DNA of 64,000 nt from Xanthomonas sacchari (GTDB lineage Bacteria > Pseudomonadota > Gammaproteobacteria > Xanthomonadales > Xanthomonadaceae). Positions 1-8,259 of the stretch are shown here, in pieces. Position 1 is the stretch's first letter. Every line of letters starts with the position of its first letter. Below the pieces are notes generated by a model. It saw only the letters and a list, made by a program, of their open reading frames with translations, was not told the DNA's origin and ran no database searches. Made by a program: the position numbers and the translations under genes. The stretch spans positions 434,001 through 498,000 of the forward strand of contig NZ_CP132343.1 in the NCBI RefSeq assembly GCF_040529065.1. The letters run 5' to 3'.

Positions 1-299
1 CCTTCAGCGAAGTGGTCGACGCACTGGCCACGCGCGCGCAACTGGATGAACGCATGGACGCACAACGCGCCTTGGTCGCGGCCACCCAGCGCAGCGATGA
101 CCTGGCCGAGGCCCGCTATCGCAATGGCGTGGACAGCTATCTGGACGCACTGGATTCGCAGCGCTCGCTCTACGCCGCGCAGCAGGACCTGATCACGTTG
201 CGCCTGACCGAGGCGAGCAACCGCGTGACCCTATACAAGGTGCTTGGCGGCGGCGCCGATGCGCAGAGCGGCGAGTCTGTGGCGGATGCGGCGCGTTAG
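1..299 (+). CDS. Outer-membrane efflux protein, NodT/OprM type (C-terminal part only)
   Basis: The gene enters the window already open; the reading frame begins at base 3 and ends with TAG at 297-299. The visible 98 residues are the C-terminal end of a TolC/OprM-like outer-membrane channel. The stretch YRNGVDSYLDALDSQRSL followed by L-x-R-x-x-A-x-x-N-R-V-x-L-Y-K-V-L-G-G-G is the typical end of the last coiled-coil helix and strand in NodT-family RND outer-membrane lipoproteins. Such channels join an RND pump and a periplasmic adaptor to export drugs or other small molecules. The partner genes would lie upstream, outside the window. Family is confident; substrate cannot be judged. Confidence 0.85.
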   Translation, partial: FSEVVDALATRAQLDERMDAQRALVAATQRSDDLAEARYRNGVDSYLDALDSQRSLYAAQQDLITLRLTEASNRVTLYKVLGGGADAQSGESVADAAR

Positions 300-324
300 C
301 GTATTCCCCGCACGGTCGTCGGAC

Positions 325-381
325 CGGCTCGGCCGCGACAGACATTGTCGGCAATGCCTGTCGCGGCTGAAGCCGCTCCTA
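325..381. repeat. REP-like palindrome, type A
   Basis: An imperfect inverted pair whose right arm ends in the complement of gtaggagcggcttcagccgc. The left arm is degenerate. It belongs to the same family as copies at 12727, 24786, 33377, 54308 and 62570. It lies between convergent genes. Confidence 0.8.
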
Positions 382-473
382 CAACAACCGCATGCCGAGC
401 GAATTGCACCAGCCGCGGCTTCGGCACTGGGGAGAGATCGGCGCTGCACAGGCTGACATGCCCGGGCAGCGCT

Positions 474-505
474 TCACCAATCCCCAATCCCGACTCCCTG
501 ATCTC
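474..505. repeat. AATCCC heptad repeat at convergent junction
   Basis: A short run of AATCCCC/AATCCC units just beyond the 3' end of the following minus-strand gene. Equivalent runs occur at 28289-28379 and 46259-46283, also between convergent genes. Confidence 0.6.
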
Positions 506-511
506 AGCCCC

Positions 512-2509
512 TCAACGCGCCGCGTTGGCGTTCATCGTCGCGTTGCGGCTGGCGTCCAGGTACTGCGCCGGGTCGCGCATGCCGGTGGTGTGGCATTCGC
601 CGGTGGTGTGGCCGCGATTGACGCCGCCGGGCAGCTGGCCGTTGACCTGCTCCACGGTGCCGTCCTCCGGGTCGCTCAGCACCAGGTCCGAGGCCGCATT
701 GCAATAGTCGTTGGTGTACCAGTTGGTCTTGGCGAAGGAGGTGGTGTAGTAGTTCACCAGCGCCCGCGCCGAGTTGGGGATGCCGGCCAGCCAGGCTTTG
801 GCGCCGTCGTAGGTCAGGTCGTTGTTGGTACCGCAGCCCACGCCGAACCACGAACCCACCGCGGCCAGGATGCCGGCAAGGTTGGTGCCCTGGTAGGGCG
901 TGCCCACCGACTGCATCACCCGCCCGCCGCTGGCGTTGTCCAGGCCGCTCCAGTAGTAGACGTACAGGTGCAGCGCCGCCATGCCGCCCTGGCTGTGCGC
1001 CACCGTGCCGAACGAGTTCCACTGGCTGCCGAACTGCGCCAGGCGCTGCGCGAACTGGTCGTTGCTGCGGTTCTGGTTGACGTCCAGGAACGCGGAGGCA
1101 TTGGTGAACTGCGCCACCGGCCACACCCCGCCCGAGCAGTAGCCGTGCACCAGCACCAGGCGCTTGCCGGTGGCCTGCGCCTGCATGTCGGTGGCGGCGG
1201 TGCTCAGCTGCGCCGGGCGCTCGCCCATGCGCATGCTCTCGTCGATCGCGACGGTGCTGCGCGCCACGCTGCTGCGACGCAGTGCCGGCAGGGTCAGCGG
1301 CAACGTCGTGCGCGTGGCCAGCGGCACGAAGTTGTCCGGATCCTCCACGCGCAGGTTGCGCAGGGTGAACGGCGCGCGCGCGCCGGCGCGGACGATCCAG
1401 CGTTCGTCCACGCTCAGCGGCAGGCGTCCGTCATGCGGCGCCAGCATGCCGCCGAGCCAGGCCACCGGCACCGGGCTGCCGTCGCGGCCGGTGCCCCACA
1501 GTTCGCCGAGCACGCGGTAGTGCGCCGGCGCCTGGCCGCCGCCGATGCGCACCGGGATCGGCAGGGTCAGCCGGGTGCCGGGCTGTGCGCTGGCGCCGAC
1601 GGCATCGGCGGTGATGCGCAAGGTGGTGTCCAGCACCGGCAGCACGTGCTCGCTGGTGCGCACGAAGGCCTGGCCGCCGGCGTCGTGGCCGTGCACCACC
1701 ACCTGCGCGATGTAGGTGCCGGTGGCCGTCGCCGGGAAGTCGCCGGCATACACGCCATCGTCCGCGGCGCCGTCGCCGTGGCGGCCGTCGTCGGCCATCG
1801 GCCACTGGCTGACGGAGCCGTCCGGCGCGATCACGCGCAGCTGCGCGGTGTCGATGCGGCCGCTGCCGTCGCTGCGCGCCAGCGACACGCTGCCCTGCGC
1901 ATCGATGCCGCCGAGCAGGGCGGTCAGGCCGATACGCTGGCCACGCTGCAGTTGCGCGCGGTCGCTGGGATAGGACGCCAGTTGCGTGCGCGGGTCGCCT
2001 TCCATCAGCACATAGCCGCGCTGCGCCGTGTTGCTGCCATCGGCCTGCAGGGTCAGGGTCCAGTCGCCGTTGGCGGCGCTGTCCACGTGGTACTCGCGAG
2101 CCGGCAGCGCGGCGCCGCCGGCGCCCAGTTGGGTGGCCTTGGCGCTGGGCGCGAGCATCGGCGTGGCGGCGGCGGTGCCCATGCGTGCGCTGGCCGTAGC
2201 CGGTGCGCTCAGGCGCGGTTGCCAGTCTTGCTCGCCAGACAACACCACGAAGCGCAGCTTGCCGTTCTCCACCGGAAGGGTGGTCTGCCATTGCGCCGGG
2301 CCGCCGCTGCGCGCGGCGGAGAATTCCACCGGCAGCAACGCGCTCTTGGACAGGATCGCCGCTTCCGCCGGGGCGGGTGCGCGCATCTGCGCGAACTCCT
2401 CGGGCGGTCCGGCCAATTGTTTGGGAATCAGTTCGGCCGCGTGCAGTGCGGCGGTGGGGACGACGAGACACAGGACGCAGACGGCGGACAGGTTCGACAG
2501 CTTCGGCAT
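512..2509 (-). CDS. Secreted alpha/beta-hydrolase-like protein (conditioned-medium-factor type)
   Basis: 665 residues. The start at 2509 was chosen because an AGGGAGAG ribosome-binding site sits just upstream and the product opens with a signal peptide (MPKLSNLSAVCVLCLVVPTAALHAA). The middle holds Ig-like beta domains with D-G-x-x-x-D-G-A-A-D-D-G-V-Y-A-G-D, typical of choice-of-anchor/invasin-like modules. The last 220 residues form a lipase-like fold: VLVHGYCSGG near the oxyanion region and AHSQGG as nucleophile elbow, then a plausible late Asp/His. Proteins of this layout are annotated in Xanthomonas as conditioned medium factor; that name is from memory of the family. Substrate is unknown. 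It stands alone, transcribed away from metE. Confidence 0.75.
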   Translation of the reverse strand: MPKLSNLSAVCVLCLVVPTAALHAAELIPKQLAGPPEEFAQMRAPAPAEAAILSKSALLPVEFSAARSGGPAQWQTTLPVENGKLRFVVLSGEQDWQPRLSAPATASARMGTAAATPMLAPSAKATQLGAGGAALPAREYHVDSAANGDWTLTLQADGSNTAQRGYVLMEGDPRTQLASYPSDRAQLQRGQRIGLTALLGGIDAQGSVSLARSDGSGRIDTAQLRVIAPDGSVSQWPMADDGRHGDGAADDGVYAGDFPATATGTYIAQVVVHGHDAGGQAFVRTSEHVLPVLDTTLRITADAVGASAQPGTRLTLPIPVRIGGGQAPAHYRVLGELWGTGRDGSPVPVAWLGGMLAPHDGRLPLSVDERWIVRAGARAPFTLRNLRVEDPDNFVPLATRTTLPLTLPALRRSSVARSTVAIDESMRMGERPAQLSTAATDMQAQATGKRLVLVHGYCSGGVWPVAQFTNASAFLDVNQNRSNDQFAQRLAQFGSQWNSFGTVAHSQGGMAALHLYVYYWSGLDNASGGRVMQSVGTPYQGTNLAGILAAVGSWFGVGCGTNNDLTYDGAKAWLAGIPNSARALVNYYTTSFAKTNWYTNDYCNAASDLVLSDPEDGTVEQVNGQLPGGVNRGHTTGECHTTGMRDPAQYLDASRNATMNANAAR

Positions 2510-2711
2510 GACGCGCTCTCCCTGGCGGTGCTGAGAAGCAGACGCACATGCCGGAGCCGCGGCGCAGTGCGCCGCCGGCAGCACGTCGGCGAGGACGCAG
2601 CGCCCCCTCGCCACGCGTTCGCCTGTGGTTATAGCCAGCGCACATTGCCGGACAAAGACGCAATGCAGCAATGCACGCCGAACTGGGATGCCGGACATGC
2701 TGCAACCATCG

Positions 2712-2742
2712 CGATGCCCGGCGCACGTGGCGCCGGGCATCG
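2712..2742 (-). terminator. Strong hairpin after metE
   Basis: A perfect 13-bp stem (2712-2724 with 2730-2742, loop ACGTG) begins 6 bp past the metE stop. There is no U-run, so Rho-independent termination is likely but not certain. Confidence 0.65.
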
Positions 2743-2747
2743 CCAGG

Positions 2748-5039
2748 TCACGCCGCCTGCGCGTGCTGGCTGCGCAACTGCTGCGCCGCCGCCACCATCG
2801 CCTGCAGCGCGTTGCGGGTTTCCGCCCAGCCGCGGGTCTTCAGCCCGCAATCCGGATTGACCCACAGTTGCTGCGGATCCAGCACCGCGCGCGCCTTCTC
2901 CAGCAGCTCCACCATCTCCTGCGTGCTCGGCACGCGCGGCGAGTGGATGTCGTACACGCCCGGCCCGATCGCGTTCGGGTAGCGAAAGCGCACGAAGGCA
3001 TCGAGCAGTTCCATACGCGAACGCGAGGTCTCGATCGAGATCACGTCCGCGTCCATCGCCGCCACCGCCTCGATGATGTCGTTGAACTCCGAGTAGCACA
3101 TGTGGGTGTGGATCTGCGTGGCATCGCGCACGCCGGCCGCGGCGATGCGGAAGCACTGCACCGCCCAGTCCAGGTACGCCTGCCAGTCGGCGCGACGCAG
3201 TGGCAGGCCTTCGCGGATCGCCGGCTCGTCGATCTGGATCACGCCGATGCCGGCCGCCTCCAGGTCGCGCACCTCGTCACGCAGCGCCAGCGCGATCTGC
3301 CGGCAGGTCTGCGCGCGCTCCTGGTCGTCGCGCACGAACGACCACTGCAGCACCGTCACCGGCCCGGTCAGCATGCCCTTCATCGGCCGCTCGGTCAGCG
3401 ACTGCGCGTAGGTGGTCCAGCGCAGCGTCATCGGCGCCGGGCGCTGCACGTCGCCGTAGATGATCGGCGGCTTCACGCAGCGCGAGCCGTAGCTCTGCAC
3501 CCAGCCGTGGCGGGTGAAGGCGAAGCCGTCCAGTTGCTCGCCGAAGTATTCGACCATGTCGTTGCGCTCGAACTCGCCGTGCACCAGCACGTCCAGGCCC
3601 AGTTGCTCCTGCGCACGCACGCAGCGTTCGGTCTCGGCGGCCAGGAACGCGTCGTACGCGGCATCGTCGAGCTTGCCGGCCTTGTGCTGCGCACGCGCCT
3701 GCCGCACCTGCTCGGTCTGCGGGAACGAGCCGATGGTGGTGGTCGGATACAGCGGCAGCCGCAACGCCGCCTGCTGCGCCTGCTGGCGCTGCGCGTACGG
3801 CGACTGCCGGCGGCCGGCGTCGTCGGTCAGCGCGTCCACCCGCCGCGCCACCTCGGCGCGGTGCACGCGGGTGGACGCGCGACGGCTGGCCAGCGCATCG
3901 CGCGCCGCATCCAGCGCGGCCTGCGCCTGCGGCTGGTCGTCCAGCGCATCGGCGAGGGTGCGCAGTTCCTGCAGCTTCTGCCTGGCGAAGGCCAGCCAGC
4001 CGACCAGTTCGCGGTCCAGCCTGGTCTCCTGCTGCAGATCCACCGGCACGTGCAGCAGCGAGCACGAGGGCGCCAGCCACAGCCGCTCGCGGCCGACATG
4101 GCCGGCGGCGTAGCGGGCCAGGGTCAGCGCGTTGTCCAGCGGCGTACGCCACACGTTGCGGCCGTTGACCAGGCCAGCGGAGAGCACGCGCCCGGCCGGC
4201 AGCGCCTGCAGCACCGCGTCCAGTTGCGCCACGCCACGCACCAGGTCCACGTGGATGCCGTCCACCGGCAACGCCATCGCCAGTTCCAGGTTGTCGCCCA
4301 GTTCGCCGAAGTAGCTGGTCAGCAGCAGCTTCGGCCGCGGCGCCTGCGAAAGGACATCATAGGCGCGGCGATAGGCGGCGCGTGCGGCCTCGTCCAGGTC
4401 CAGTACCAGCGCCGGTTCGTCGAGTTGCACCCAGCCGGCACCGGCTGCATGCAGGCGCTGCAGCAGTTCGGCGTACACCGGCAGCAGGCTGTCCAGCAGC
4501 GCCCAGCGATCGCTGTCGTCCACGGTCTTGGACAGCGCCAGGAAGGTCACCGGCCCGATCAGCACCGGCCGGGTCTGGATGCCCTGCGCCTTGGCTTCCA
4601 GGAACTCCACCACCGGCTTGTCGCCGCGCAGGCGGAAGTGCTGGCGCCGCGCCAGCTCCGGCACCAGGTAGTGGTAGTTGGTGTCGAACCACTTGGTCAT
4701 TTCCAGCGCATGCAGGTCCAGGTCGTGCTCCTGCGTGCCGCGCGCCATCGCGAAGTAGCCGGCCAGCGGATCGGCATCGGCCAGCGCGCGGTAGCGTTGC
4801 GGGATCGCATCGAACAGGAACGCGGTGTCGAGCATCGCGTCGTACAGGCTGAAGTCGTTGCTGGGCGGCACGTCCACCCCGGCCTCGCGTTGCAGTTGCC
4901 AGTGGCGCAGGCGCAGCTCGCGTGCGGTGTCCTGCAGTTGCGCGCCGTCGATGTCGCGGCGCCAGTAGCGTTCCAGCGCCTGCTTGAGCTCGCGCCGCGC
5001 ACCGATGCGCGGGAAGCCCAGGTTGGTCACGATCGTCAT
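2748..5039 (-). CDS. metE: Cobalamin-independent methionine synthase
   Basis: 763 residues, the usual length for MetE. It moves a methyl group from 5-methyltetrahydropteroyltri-glutamate to homocysteine, the last step of methionine synthesis, in the cytoplasm and without B12. The start [19 protein letters not shown] matches the family, and GAGGAAAC precedes it. The C-terminal catalytic barrel has [34 protein letters not shown] and NPDCGLKTR, which carry the zinc and substrate ligands (His, Cys, Glu, Cys). It is transcribed alone with a long leader that contains a cobalamin riboswitch, so it should be switched off when B12 is present and a MetH enzyme can take over. Confidence 0.98.
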   Translation of the reverse strand: MTIVTNLGFPRIGARRELKQALERYWRRDIDGAQLQDTARELRLRHWQLQREAGVDVPPSNDFSLYDAMLDTAFLFDAIPQRYRALADADPLAGYFAMARGTQEHDLDLHALEMTKWFDTNYHYLVPELARRQHFRLRGDKPVVEFLEAKAQGIQTRPVLIGPVTFLALSKTVDDSDRWALLDSLLPVYAELLQRLHAAGAGWVQLDEPALVLDLDEAARAAYRRAYDVLSQAPRPKLLLTSYFGELGDNLELAMALPVDGIHVDLVRGVAQLDAVLQALPAGRVLSAGLVNGRNVWRTPLDNALTLARYAAGHVGRERLWLAPSCSLLHVPVDLQQETRLDRELVGWLAFARQKLQELRTLADALDDQPQAQAALDAARDALASRRASTRVHRAEVARRVDALTDDAGRRQSPYAQRQQAQQAALRLPLYPTTTIGSFPQTEQVRQARAQHKAGKLDDAAYDAFLAAETERCVRAQEQLGLDVLVHGEFERNDMVEYFGEQLDGFAFTRHGWVQSYGSRCVKPPIIYGDVQRPAPMTLRWTTYAQSLTERPMKGMLTGPVTVLQWSFVRDDQERAQTCRQIALALRDEVRDLEAAGIGVIQIDEPAIREGLPLRRADWQAYLDWAVQCFRIAAAGVRDATQIHTHMCYSEFNDIIEAVAAMDADVISIETSRSRMELLDAFVRFRYPNAIGPGVYDIHSPRVPSTQEMVELLEKARAVLDPQQLWVNPDCGLKTRGWAETRNALQAMVAAAQQLRSQHAQAA

Positions 5040-5241
5040 GTTGCGTTTCCTCATTGCGTTCAAGGGCATTGAGGAACGAAGGAACCGCGCGCCGCGCGCC
5101 CCGTTCGCACGGACCGCCCGCCACGCCAGCGACCTTCGCCCCCGCGGGCGAACCGGTACCGCGCGGGCAGGCGGACGGCGCGGCGCGGCGCAAGGCCGGG
5201 TCGCGGTCCGGCCGCCTCCCCGCGGAGGCGCCAGGTCGAAT

Positions 5242-5262
5242 CGGAGGACGCACGGTCCTCCG
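5242..5262 (-). promoter_or_regulatory. Hairpin next to the riboswitch aptamer
   Basis: Perfect 8-bp stem (CGGAGGAC/GTCCTCCG, 5-base loop) immediately 3' of the B12 box in the metE leader. Its GGAGGA strand resembles a Shine-Dalgarno but no start codon follows. It may act in the switch, by inference only. Confidence 0.4.
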
Positions 5263-5267
5263 GCCGG

Positions 5268-5488
5268 GGCCGGTATTCGGGCTGATGGACACGCGCACCA
5301 CGTTGGCTGCGCACCTACTGTCCGTCGCTTCCCAGGCCGGCATGCGCCGACCCAGTGCCATTGACGGAGGTCGTTTCCATTCACCGCTGCGGGGCAGCTC
5401 CGGAATGGGCAGGCGCTTGCGGCGCCGGCCGTCACCGGATTCCCGTTTAAATTCATCCCTTCATCCGAATGAAGCGATGAATACCTTC
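5268..5488 (-). promoter_or_regulatory. Cobalamin riboswitch of metE
   Basis: Read on the minus strand, the leader shows the hallmarks of the B12 aptamer in order. A GGTATTC arm (5479-5485) pairs perfectly with GAATACC (5272-5278) to close P1. A UUCAU-UCGG-AUGAA hairpin follows, then AAACGGGAATCCGGTG, then GGAGCTGCCCCGCAGCGGTG with AAACGA, then GCACTGG, then CTGGGAAG, and finally the B12-box-like GAATACCGGCC. An 8-bp hairpin at 5242-5262 lies directly after the aptamer and could be part of the expression platform. The metE start is about 230 bases further on. Confidence 0.93.
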
Positions 5489-5649
5489 GGCGAGCGCACG
5501 ATAGGCCGGATGCGGCGGGCGGTCAAGGGCCAGGTGATGTTTTGCGGGCTCGGCCCGGCAGCGTTTGTCGCGAACGTGTAAGCTATTGATCCCTAAGCCA
5601 ATGACCTGGCGCTGCGGCCGACGGCCGGCGGCGCCCGTCCGCCGTGCCG

Positions 5650-6669
5650 ATGATGCTTCCGCTCCCCTCCGCCGATCTCCCCGCGCGCTACGCCGCTTCG
5701 CTGCGGCTGTCCGTGGCCCCGATGATGGACTGGACCGACCGCCATTGCCGGGTCTTCCACCGGCTGCTGGCGCCGTCGGCGCGGCTGTACACCGAGATGG
5801 TGCACGCCAATGCGGTGGTGCTGGGCGATCGCGCACGGCTGCTGGATTTCGATGCGGCCGAGCATCCGCTTGCTTTACAGCTCGGCGGCAGCGAGCCGGC
5901 ACTGCTGGCGCAGGCGGCGCGGATCGGCCAGGACTGGGGCTACGACGAGATCAACCTCAATTGCGGCTGTCCGTCCGACCGGGTCCAGGCCGGGCGCTTC
6001 GGTGCCTGCCTGATGCGCGAGCCGGCGCTGGTCGCCGAATGCGTGGCCGCCATGGTCGAGGCCGTCGACATCCCGGTGACGGTGAAATGCCGGCTGGGCG
6101 TGGACCAGGACGACGACTACGCGGTGTTCCTGGCCTTCGTCGACCAGGTCGCCGCGGCCGGCTGCGAACTGTTCGTGGTGCATGCGCGCAACGCCTGGCT
6201 GCAGGGCCTGTCGCCGAAGGAGAACCGCGAAGTGCCGCCGCTGCGCTACGACTGGGCGCACCGGCTCAAGCGCGAGCGGCCGCAGCTGCAGGTGGTGCTC
6301 AACGGCGGCCTGGCTGCGGTGGAGACGGCGCAGGCGCAGTTGCAGGCGGTGGACGGGGTGATGCTGGGCCGCGCCGCCTACCACGATCCCTACGTCCTGC
6401 ACCGGCTGGACGCGGCCCTGACCGGCGCCGCACTGCGCCCGCGCGCCGAGTTGCTGCGCGCGCTGCGCCCCTATGTCGAGGCACGCCTGGCGGAAGGCCT
6501 GGCGCTCAAGCACATCACCCGGCACTTGCTCGGGCTGTTCCACGGCCAGCCCGGCGGCCGTGCCTTCCGCCAGGTGCTCAGCGAAGGGGCGCACCGCCCC
6601 GGGGCCGATTGGGCGCTGCTGGAGCAGGCGCTGGCGGTCACCGACGGGGCGGCGCGCGCCGCGGCCTGA
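5650..6669 (+). CDS. dusA: tRNA-dihydrouridine synthase A
   Basis: 339 residues from the ATG at 5650; an in-frame GTG at 5644 and a second ATG at 5653 are alternatives, and no clear ribosome-binding site decides between them. It is an FMN-dependent enzyme that reduces U20/U20a in the D-loop of tRNAs. Visible motifs are SVAPMMDWTDRHCR at the start of the barrel, LQLGGSEP, EINLNCGCPSDRV with the catalytic Cys near residue 107, VKCRLGVDQDDDY, VHARNAWLQGLSPKENR and LNGGL, which together are specific for the DusA subgroup. It is divergent from metE and shares the intergenic region with the riboswitch promoter. Confidence 0.95.
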   Translation: MMLPLPSADLPARYAASLRLSVAPMMDWTDRHCRVFHRLLAPSARLYTEMVHANAVVLGDRARLLDFDAAEHPLALQLGGSEPALLAQAARIGQDWGYDEINLNCGCPSDRVQAGRFGACLMREPALVAECVAAMVEAVDIPVTVKCRLGVDQDDDYAVFLAFVDQVAAAGCELFVVHARNAWLQGLSPKENREVPPLRYDWAHRLKRERPQLQVVLNGGLAAVETAQAQLQAVDGVMLGRAAYHDPYVLHRLDAALTGAALRPRAELLRALRPYVEARLAEGLALKHITRHLLGLFHGQPGGRAFRQVLSEGAHRPGADWALLEQALAVTDGAARAAA

Positions 6670-7073
6670 TCCGATCTCAGGGATCGTATTCGGACCGCAA
6701 CTCTGCGTGGTGACGGGCCGTCATCGCCTCCGTGCAGGGGCGTCCGACGGCATGGTGGCCTGCTCGGTGACGGACCCGGATCCCACTTTTCCTCTGCTCG
6801 TTCAGGGAGTCTGTTCAGGGTCTGGCGACTAGTCTCTGCCTGCCGGGAGACGCCCTGAAGCACCTGCCGAGGGGCTCTCCGGACCGCTGGCGCGGCCCTT
6901 GCATCGGTCTTCGGCAGGTTCATTTGACTGAATGTCGCCGGTGGCGCCCGGAAAAGTTCAGACCGGATTCACCCCGAAAAATCAAGAATTTGCCTCGATT
7001 TCTCGAGGTCGCCGCCGTTCCCGCGAGGTGTCGCGCTTCACAAGTTTTGAACGTTTCCGATCAGTCCGTTAGG
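6670..7073. other. Gene-free stretch upstream of the PepSY-phoPQ cluster
   Basis: About 400 bases with no convincing gene. It holds a direct repeat at 6800-6820 (GTTCAGGG, 5-base spacer, GTTCAGGG) and presumably the promoter of the downstream cluster. Confidence 0.5.
6800..6820 (+). promoter_or_regulatory. Direct repeat, candidate response-regulator site
   Basis: GTTCAGGG-AGTCT-GTTCAGGG lies about 250 bases upstream of the PepSY gene. OmpR-family regulators such as PhoP bind head-to-tail half-sites, and the layout fits that. The assignment to PhoP is inference. Confidence 0.35.
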
Positions 7074-7466
7074 ATGCCCGTCGTGACTTCTTCCGCTTCC
7101 CGCCACTACCGCTTCGCCGCTGTGTTCGCGCTCGCGCTGGCGTCGGTCGCGGCTGGCCACGGCCGTGCGCAGCAGCCGCCCATGCCGGGGGTGATGGCGC
7201 CGCCGGAGCGCGATGCGGGGCGCAACCGGGATTACGGCGGCAGTTCGCTGTCCGACGCGGTGCGCCGGGTGCAGCGTTCCACCGGCGGGCAGATCCTCGG
7301 CGCCGAGCGCGTGCCGTTCGATGGCCGCGACATCAACCGCGTCAAGTACATGGATGGCCGTGGGCGGGTACGCTACATGGACGATCCGCAGCCTGGCCGT
7401 GCGGCACCGCCGCGGGCGCCGCGGTCGGGCGAGCCTCCTGAGCCACCACGCGACGATCACCCGTGA
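7074..7466 (+). CDS. Periplasmic PepSY-like protein linked to phoPQ
   Basis: 130 residues from ATG 7074; a GTG at 7083 has better spacing to TTAGGA and may be the true start. An N-terminal signal sequence (ASRHYRFAAVFALALASVAAGHGRA) is followed by a proline-rich linker, then SLSDAVRRVQRSTGGQILGAERVPFDGRDINRVKYMDGRGRVRYMDD. That pattern matches a PepSY domain, a small periplasmic fold often found beside two-component systems and thought to inhibit proteases or modulate sensors. It lies 72 bases before phoP on the same strand, so co-transcription is likely. A role in tuning PhoQ is inference. Confidence 0.8.
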   Translation: MPVVTSSASRHYRFAAVFALALASVAAGHGRAQQPPMPGVMAPPERDAGRNRDYGGSSLSDAVRRVQRSTGGQILGAERVPFDGRDINRVKYMDGRGRVRYMDDPQPGRAAPPRAPRSGEPPEPPRDDHP

Positions 7467-7538
7467 GTCCGGATAGTTCGGTTCAGGTTCCACACACCGC
7501 CCCGGCCACCGGCCACCTGTAAGTTACTAGGGAGAGTT

Positions 7539-8222
7539 ATGCGTATCCTTCTGGTCGAAGACGAAGCTCCGCTGCGAGAGACCCTGGCCGCTCGCCTGAA
7601 GCGCGAAGGCTTTGCGGTGGATGCGGCGCAGGACGGCGAGGAAGGCCTGTACATGGGCCGCGAAGTGCCCTTCGACGTGGGCATCATCGATCTCGGCCTG
7701 CCGAAGATGTCGGGCATGGAGCTGATCAAGGCGCTGCGCGACGAAGGCAAGAAATTCCCGGTGCTGATCCTCACGGCGCGTTCCAGCTGGCAGGACAAAG
7801 TCGAAGGCCTCAAGCAGGGCGCCGACGACTACCTGGTCAAGCCGTTCCACGTCGAAGAGCTGTTGGCGCGCGTCAATGCGCTGCTGCGCCGCGCCGCCGG
7901 CTGGAGCAAGCCCACGCTGGAATGCGGTCCGGTCGCGCTGGACCTGGCGGCGCAGACCGTCAGCGTCAGCGGCAGTAACGTCGACCTGACCAGCTACGAG
8001 TACAAGGTGCTCGAGTACCTGATGATGCATGCCGGCGAGCTGGTCTCCAAGGCCGACCTGACCGAGCACATCTACCAGCAGGATTTCGACCGCGACTCCA
8101 ACGTGCTGGAAGTCTTCATCGGCCGCCTGCGCAAGAAGCTGGACCCGGACGGCGAGTTGAAGCCGATCGAGACCGTGCGCGGCCGCGGCTACCGGTTCGC
8201 GATTCCGCGCACCGAAGGCTGA
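7539..8222 (+). CDS. phoP: Two-component response regulator PhoP
   Basis: 227 residues, an OmpR/PhoB-family transcription factor. The receiver domain covers residues 1-115 with acidic pocket E7-D8, phosphoacceptor D51 in IIDLGLP, T79 and K101 in LVKPF. The C-terminal winged helix ends in VRGRGYRF. The whole sequence, including LTSYEYKVLEYLMMHAGELVSKADLTEHIYQQDFDRDSNVLEVFIGRLRKKL, is very close to the PhoP type. In Xanthomonas the family controls responses to low Mg2+, antimicrobial peptides and virulence genes (family knowledge). GGGAGAG precedes the ATG. It is followed 37 bases later by its kinase. Confidence 0.95.
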   Translation: MRILLVEDEAPLRETLAARLKREGFAVDAAQDGEEGLYMGREVPFDVGIIDLGLPKMSGMELIKALRDEGKKFPVLILTARSSWQDKVEGLKQGADDYLVKPFHVEELLARVNALLRRAAGWSKPTLECGPVALDLAAQTVSVSGSNVDLTSYEYKVLEYLMMHAGELVSKADLTEHIYQQDFDRDSNVLEVFIGRLRKKLDPDGELKPIETVRGRGYRFAIPRTEG

Positions 8223-8259
8223 TTGCAGGCGCCGGCGAGCACACCGAGGAAGCGACCGC

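Noticed and set aside
392-2860. 822-residue open frame on the plus strand opposite the hydrolase gene
   Set aside because: High-GC shadow frame with Arg/Ala/His-rich composition and no motif; the minus-strand gene has a signal peptide, ribosome-binding site and conserved fold.
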